Source of the DNA: Nannocystis sp.
Lineage (GTDB): Bacteria; Myxococcota_A; Polyangia; Nannocystales; Nannocystaceae
NCBI RefSeq assembly: GCF_016714285.1
Contig: NZ_JADJNN010000001.1
Coordinates: forward strand, 868,001-932,000
Direction: 5' to 3'
Length of the DNA: 64,000 nucleotides
In this document: piece by piece, positions 61,116 to 64,000 of the stretch
How positions within the stretch are numbered: position 1 is the first letter of the stretch
How the letters are laid out: every line of letters begins with the position of its first letter
Made by a program: the position numbers and the translations under genes
The notes under the pieces: generated by a model
Databases searched by the model: none
The model's input: only the letters and a program-made list of their open reading frames with translations
What the model was told of the DNA's origin: nothing

Positions 61116-62654
61116 TCAACCCCCGCGCCGCGACCCGCGGCGTCGGCCCGCGCCGAGCCCGAAGAGCAGCAGCAGCGCCCACGGTCCCGGCCGCGCGTCG
61201 ACGCGGCAGCTGTTGCAGCCGTCGTCGCCGTCGGCCTCCGAGCCGCCGCTCGAGTCGTCGCCGCCGCTGTTGCTCGTGATGCCGGTGATGCCGCTGTTGC
61301 CCCCGCTGGTCGGCGTGCTGCTGTCGTCCCCGGTTGTCGCGCCGCCGCTCTCGCCCCCGCTCGGATCGCCGGTGCTGCCGCCGCCGGTGCTGTCGGCCGC
61401 GGAGTCGCTGGTGTCGGGCCCGGCCTCGACCACGCGGATCGTGATCGTCTGCGCGGCGTGGTTGCCGTAGGCGTCCATCGCCTCGACCTTGAACTTGTAG
61501 GTGCCGACCGGCGGCTTCTTCAGGGTGATGAAGTCGTAGGGCTCGCTCTGCGGCTTCCAGGCGCCGTAGCCGTCGTCGCAGACGTCGTTGGTGCAGCGGC
61601 GATACCCGTCGAGGTCCGGCGGCAGACCCTCGAGCCACGTCCAGTTGACGCCGATGAAATTGGAGTTGTCCATGATGTTGGCGACCAGCAGCACGGTATC
61701 GGCGGTGGTCAGCTCGGTCCCGTCGGCCGGGCTCACGCTCAGGATCTGCGGCTTCTCGGTGTCCGCATCGCGCGGGCCGAACACCCCCATCAGCTCGGCG
61801 TGCGAGTTCTGCTCCTCGCCCTGACCGGCCGGACAGTAGGCCTCGTGCACGTAGGTGCACTGGGTGACGCCGGAGCCGGTCGCGTGCGAGATGCCCATGC
61901 ACTGGTCGCGAAACGACGAGCCGCCCGCGACGTACGGGTACATCAGGTCCTGCTGCACGTCGGTGTGCTCGAGGCCCCAGTTGTGCGCCGTCTCCTGGGC
62001 CGCGACCTCGGCCACGTCGCCGGGGCACGAGTCGGAGAAGCTCAGCGACACGTGGTTGCGCTTGGCGCCGTCGCAGGCGACGTTGGCGATGCCGCACACG
62101 CCCCCGCCCTGGCCGGCCAGCTGCGAGCTGCCGCCGACCACCGACATCGTGTAGGGCAGCCAGTCCGGCGGGCGGTTGGTGCTCAGGACCAGGTTGAAGG
62201 GGGCGTAGTAGTTGCCGAGCTTCTGGAACACCGACGCCTTGACCTGCGGGTTGCCGCCGGCCAGCGGCGGGAAGTTGACGACGCCGTCGACCAGCGGCGA
62301 GCAGTTGAGCGCCGCGTTGGCCGACTGCGGCCCGCCGCACAGCGGCGTGACCTGCACCCCGTCCATGGCCACGTACAGGACACCCGGCGTCGGGTCGAAG
62401 TCGAAGCCCGCCTCCGGCGGGATGTCGAGCGCCGACAGCATCTCGACCGCCATGCTCTCGGCGTCGAACACGAGGGTGCCGTCGCGGATCGGCGGCACCG
62501 TGCGCGGGTCGATGCGCCGCCCCGAGACCCGCTCGAGGTAGCTGCGCGGGCCCTCCGGCGCCACCGCCCACGGCGCCGACGCGCTGATTGCCTGCCCAGG
62601 CTCAACCTCGATTGACAGCAGCGCGGGCAGCAGGAACGGTAGGGTATGCAGCAT
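61116..62654 (-). CDS. Metzincin-like protein with altered zinc motif and MYXO-CTERM
   Basis: 512 residues from the ATG at 62654. A signal peptide (LPFLLPALLSIEVEPGQA) precedes a long extracellular domain. The segment AAQETAHNWGLEHTD followed by DLMYP looks like the metzincin zinc site HEXXHXXGXXH with its Met-turn, but the first His is Gln. An Ig-like region follows (PQILSVSPADGTELTTADTV, PPVGTYKFKVEAMDAYGNHAAQ), then a Ser/Thr/Gly linker and DGCNSCRVDARPGP, hydrophobic segment, RRRGSRRGG (MYXO-CTERM). It may be an inactive peptidase or use different metal ligation. The start is fixed by a good promoter 7 nt upstream. Confidence 0.75.
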   Translation of the reverse strand: MLHTLPFLLPALLSIEVEPGQAISASAPWAVAPEGPRSYLERVSGRRIDPRTVPPIRDGTLVFDAESMAVEMLSALDIPPEAGFDFDPTPGVLYVAMDGVQVTPLCGGPQSANAALNCSPLVDGVVNFPPLAGGNPQVKASVFQKLGNYYAPFNLVLSTNRPPDWLPYTMSVVGGSSQLAGQGGGVCGIANVACDGAKRNHVSLSFSDSCPGDVAEVAAQETAHNWGLEHTDVQQDLMYPYVAGGSSFRDQCMGISHATGSGVTQCTYVHEAYCPAGQGEEQNSHAELMGVFGPRDADTEKPQILSVSPADGTELTTADTVLLVANIMDNSNFIGVNWTWLEGLPPDLDGYRRCTNDVCDDGYGAWKPQSEPYDFITLKKPPVGTYKFKVEAMDAYGNHAAQTITIRVVEAGPDTSDSAADSTGGGSTGDPSGGESGGATTGDDSSTPTSGGNSGITGITSNSGGDDSSGGSEADGDDGCNSCRVDARPGPWALLLLFGLGAGRRRGSRRGG

Positions 62655-62661
62655 CGATCTC

Positions 62662-62690
62662 ACGGTACAAACCATGGATCTGGCTGTCCA
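62662..62690 (-). promoter_or_regulatory. Promoter TGGACA-N17-TACCGT (minus strand)
   Basis: -35 TGGACA (62690-62685), 17-bp spacer, -10 TACCGT (62667-62662), then 7 nt to the ATG at 62654. This is the clearest full leaderless promoter in the window. Confidence 0.6.
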
Positions 62691-62800
62691 GGACTCTCGT
62701 TGGTCCTCAATGTGACAAAACAAAGAAGACACGCAATCCGCGTCCAGGCGGGCCCATGGCGCCCACTCGCCGCTGGCGATCGCCGTGGCCGGCGTCCAGG

Positions 62801-62820
62801 ACCTGGCCCAAAGGCCAGGT
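62801..62820. repeat. TGGCC-CAAA-GGCCA palindrome after algH
   Basis: Arms ACCTGGCC/GGCCAGGT with spacer CAAA, a member of the TGTCC family with a T-to-G change in both arms. It lies 11 bp beyond the stop of the YqgE/AlgH gene. Confidence 0.6.
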
Positions 62821-62830
62821 GAACCGAGGC

Positions 62831-63484
62831 CTACGCCTGCGGCGCCTTACCGCTGCCGAGGCTCGCGCCGACCAGCCACGCCGGATCGATGCCGACCGAT
62901 CGCAGCGCCACCGCCCACATCGCCTCGGGCGCCGTCGACCACAGCCAGGCCGGCGTCACGCCAGGGCCGCTCCTGCCCTCGGGTCGCATCGGCACGACCA
63001 TCCAGCTGCCAGCGGCCATCTCCGACTCGAGCTGACCCGCGCCCCAGCCGGCGTAGCCGAGGAACGCCAGCGCCTCGGAGCCGTGGCCGCCGAGCCGCGG
63101 CGTCTCGAGGTCCCCGGCCTTGACCGCGTCGAGCGAGGTGGTGAGAAACAGCTCCGGCGTGAGCGCCTCGGCCAGCGGATCCCAGGCGACACGGTCGTGG
63201 AGGATGAAGCCCCGCGTCGGCTCGACCGGGCCGCCGAGGCGAACCGGGCGATCGTCCGGGCCCATCCAGTTGAGTCCGATCGCCCCGGCCATCTCGGCGA
63301 TGGTCGTCGGCAACGGGTTGTTGACGACCAGGCCGAAGGCGCCCTTGCGCGAGTGGTCGATCATCAGCACCACCGAGCGCACGAAGTTCGGGTCGCGCAG
63401 CTGCGGCACGGCGCACAGCAGTTGATGCGCGAGGCTCGAGCCGCCGACGCGCTCCTCGCCCTCTGCTTCGCGCTCGTCGGACAT
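62831..63484 (-). CDS. YqgE/AlgH family protein (UPF0301)
   Basis: 217 residues from the ATG at 63484. Family features: LLCAVPQLRDPNFVRSVVLMIDHSRKGAFGLVVNNPLPT, RLGGPVEPTRGFILHD, LTTSLDAVKAG and LAFLGYAGWGAGQLESEMAAGSW. The family is widespread and cytoplasmic; AlgH was first linked to alginate regulation, but its biochemical role is unsettled. It lies next to tRNA-Leu, separated by a 12-bp tandem repeat. Confidence 0.9.
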   Translation of the reverse strand: MSDEREAEGEERVGGSSLAHQLLCAVPQLRDPNFVRSVVLMIDHSRKGAFGLVVNNPLPTTIAEMAGAIGLNWMGPDDRPVRLGGPVEPTRGFILHDRVAWDPLAEALTPELFLTTSLDAVKAGDLETPRLGGHGSEALAFLGYAGWGAGQLESEMAAGSWMVVPMRPEGRSGPGVTPAWLWSTAPEAMWAVALRSVGIDPAWLVGASLGSGKAPQA

Positions 63485-63496
63485 CGCCAAATTTCG

Positions 63497-63542
63497 CAGC
63501 CCAGTTTGCGGCCCGGTTTGCGGCCCAGTTTGCGGCCCAGTT
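63497..63542. repeat. 12-bp tandem repeat upstream of algH
   Basis: About 3.7 copies of CCCAGTTTGCGG (one copy has CCCGG) between the YqgE/AlgH start and the tRNA gene. Confidence 0.75.
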
Positions 63543-63558
63543 ACAGGGAGTATCGAAG

Positions 63559-63643
63559 TGCCAGAGGTCGGACTCGAACCGACACGAGTTTTTGGCTCAA
63601 CGGATTTTGAGTCCGCCGCGTCTACCGATTTCGCCACTCTGGC
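63559..63643 (-). tRNA. tRNA-Leu(CAA)
   Basis: 85-nt minus-strand gene. The acceptor arm GCCAGAG/CTCTGGC pairs, the anticodon loop CTCAAAA gives anticodon CAA (reads UUG), the T-arm is GGTTCGAGTCC, and the long variable arm fits class II tRNA-Leu. The discriminator is A, and no CCA is encoded. Confidence 0.95.
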
Positions 63644-63730
63644 GAGCGGACGCCCTTCCTTAGCACGGGCCTCGCGGGCCTCGCAAGAGGCCGGATCGGC
63701 CGAACGAAACGGACCCGCGGGTGATCTGGA

Positions 63731-64000
63731 TCAGGGCGTGTCGTCGAGGCTCACGCTGATGTCGCCCGCGGGCGCGTCGACCCAGACCTTGACGCTGCCG
63801 CCCCCGACCTCGCGCGTGAACGAACCGCGGGTGATGCTCGACACGGTGCCCGTGTGGACCCGGATCTCGCGGCCGCTGAGGCGCAGATCGAGGTCGGCGT
63901 CGGAGCGCAGCACGACCTCGACGTCGCCGTGGCGGGCCTCGATCACGAGGTCGTTGCCGCCGGCGCCGGTCTGGTAGATCTGGGCGCCGCCGTTGCCGGT
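63731..64000 (-). CDS. Putative adhesin-like (DUF4097-type) protein, 5' end outside window
   Basis: At least 89 residues; the frame is open to the right edge. The sequence alternates strands with Gly/Asp turns (GGNDLVIEARHGDVEVVLRSDADLDLRLSGREIRVHTG, SVKVWVDAPAGDISVSLDD), the repeated beta-helix look of DUF4097 putative adhesins. Only the C-terminal part is visible, so the family assignment is tentative. Confidence 0.55.
   Translation of the reverse strand, partial: TGNGGAQIYQTGAGGNDLVIEARHGDVEVVLRSDADLDLRLSGREIRVHTGTVSSITRGSFTREVGGGSVKVWVDAPAGDISVSLDDTP

Overview
The window is very GC-rich DNA from a bacterium that looks like a myxobacterium, most likely of the Nannocystis/Plesiocystis side of the group (inference). 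The evidence is four proteins with MYXO-CTERM-type tails (Cys-rich patch, hydrophobic segment, Arg cluster), three large Hanks-type Ser/Thr kinases (two fused to AAA ATPase modules), many Ser/Thr-rich lipoproteins, and a tRNA-Leu gene without an encoded CCA. No rRNA, insertion sequence, phage gene or CRISPR array was seen.

Layout. 1-24.6 kb is mostly housekeeping and envelope genes: NAD-glutamate dehydrogenase (cut by the window edge), Xaa-Pro aminopeptidase, a TPR/BamB-like pair, an outer-membrane protein converging on a VWA lipoprotein, an enoyl-CoA hydratase, a kinase-AAA protein, two tandem polysaccharide-monooxygenase-like MYXO-CTERM proteins, the purK-purE-PPIase cluster, miaB and a PEGA protein. 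24.8-32.5 kb holds a kinase-TPR protein, an M16 peptidase and a DUF2330 protein. 32.5-42.6 kb is an accessory block of radical SAM genes: a 632-aa enzyme, a double radical SAM fusion, a tight minus-strand operon (exported protein, radical SAM remnant without its cluster motif, HEXXH protein, compact radical SAM), and a radical SAM-methyltransferase fusion. A CotH-type kinase follows. 44.4-49.4 kb is a His-Xaa-Ser (HXS) peptide-modification operon: hxsD, a second hxsD-like gene, hxsB, a 93-aa precursor ending in one His-Ala-Ser and ten His-Gly-Ser units, hxsC, and two unknown genes. 49.5-64 kb holds unknown and lipoprotein genes, a 1,429-aa kinase/cyclase-like/AAA/TPR protein, a FadL-like porin, an exported Hcp-like protein, a metzincin-like protein, AlgH/YqgE and tRNA-Leu.

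Two DNA-level patterns cut across the genes. First, a palindrome of fixed geometry, TGTCC-N4-GGACA, occurs about 40 times, alone or in 14-, 21-, 27- or 39-bp arrays. It lies between genes, at gene ends and in frame inside coding regions, and is densest in the radical SAM block. Some coding copies use codons such as AAA and ACA that look rare in the surrounding genes. Second, many genes have a TANNNT hexamer only 6-14 nt before the start codon with no ribosome binding site, suggesting widespread leaderless transcription.

Three genes (near 8.1, 9.1 and 30.35 kb) appear to change frame in C-rich runs. These could be real mutations or sequence errors. All family names come from reading motifs by eye; no database search was run.
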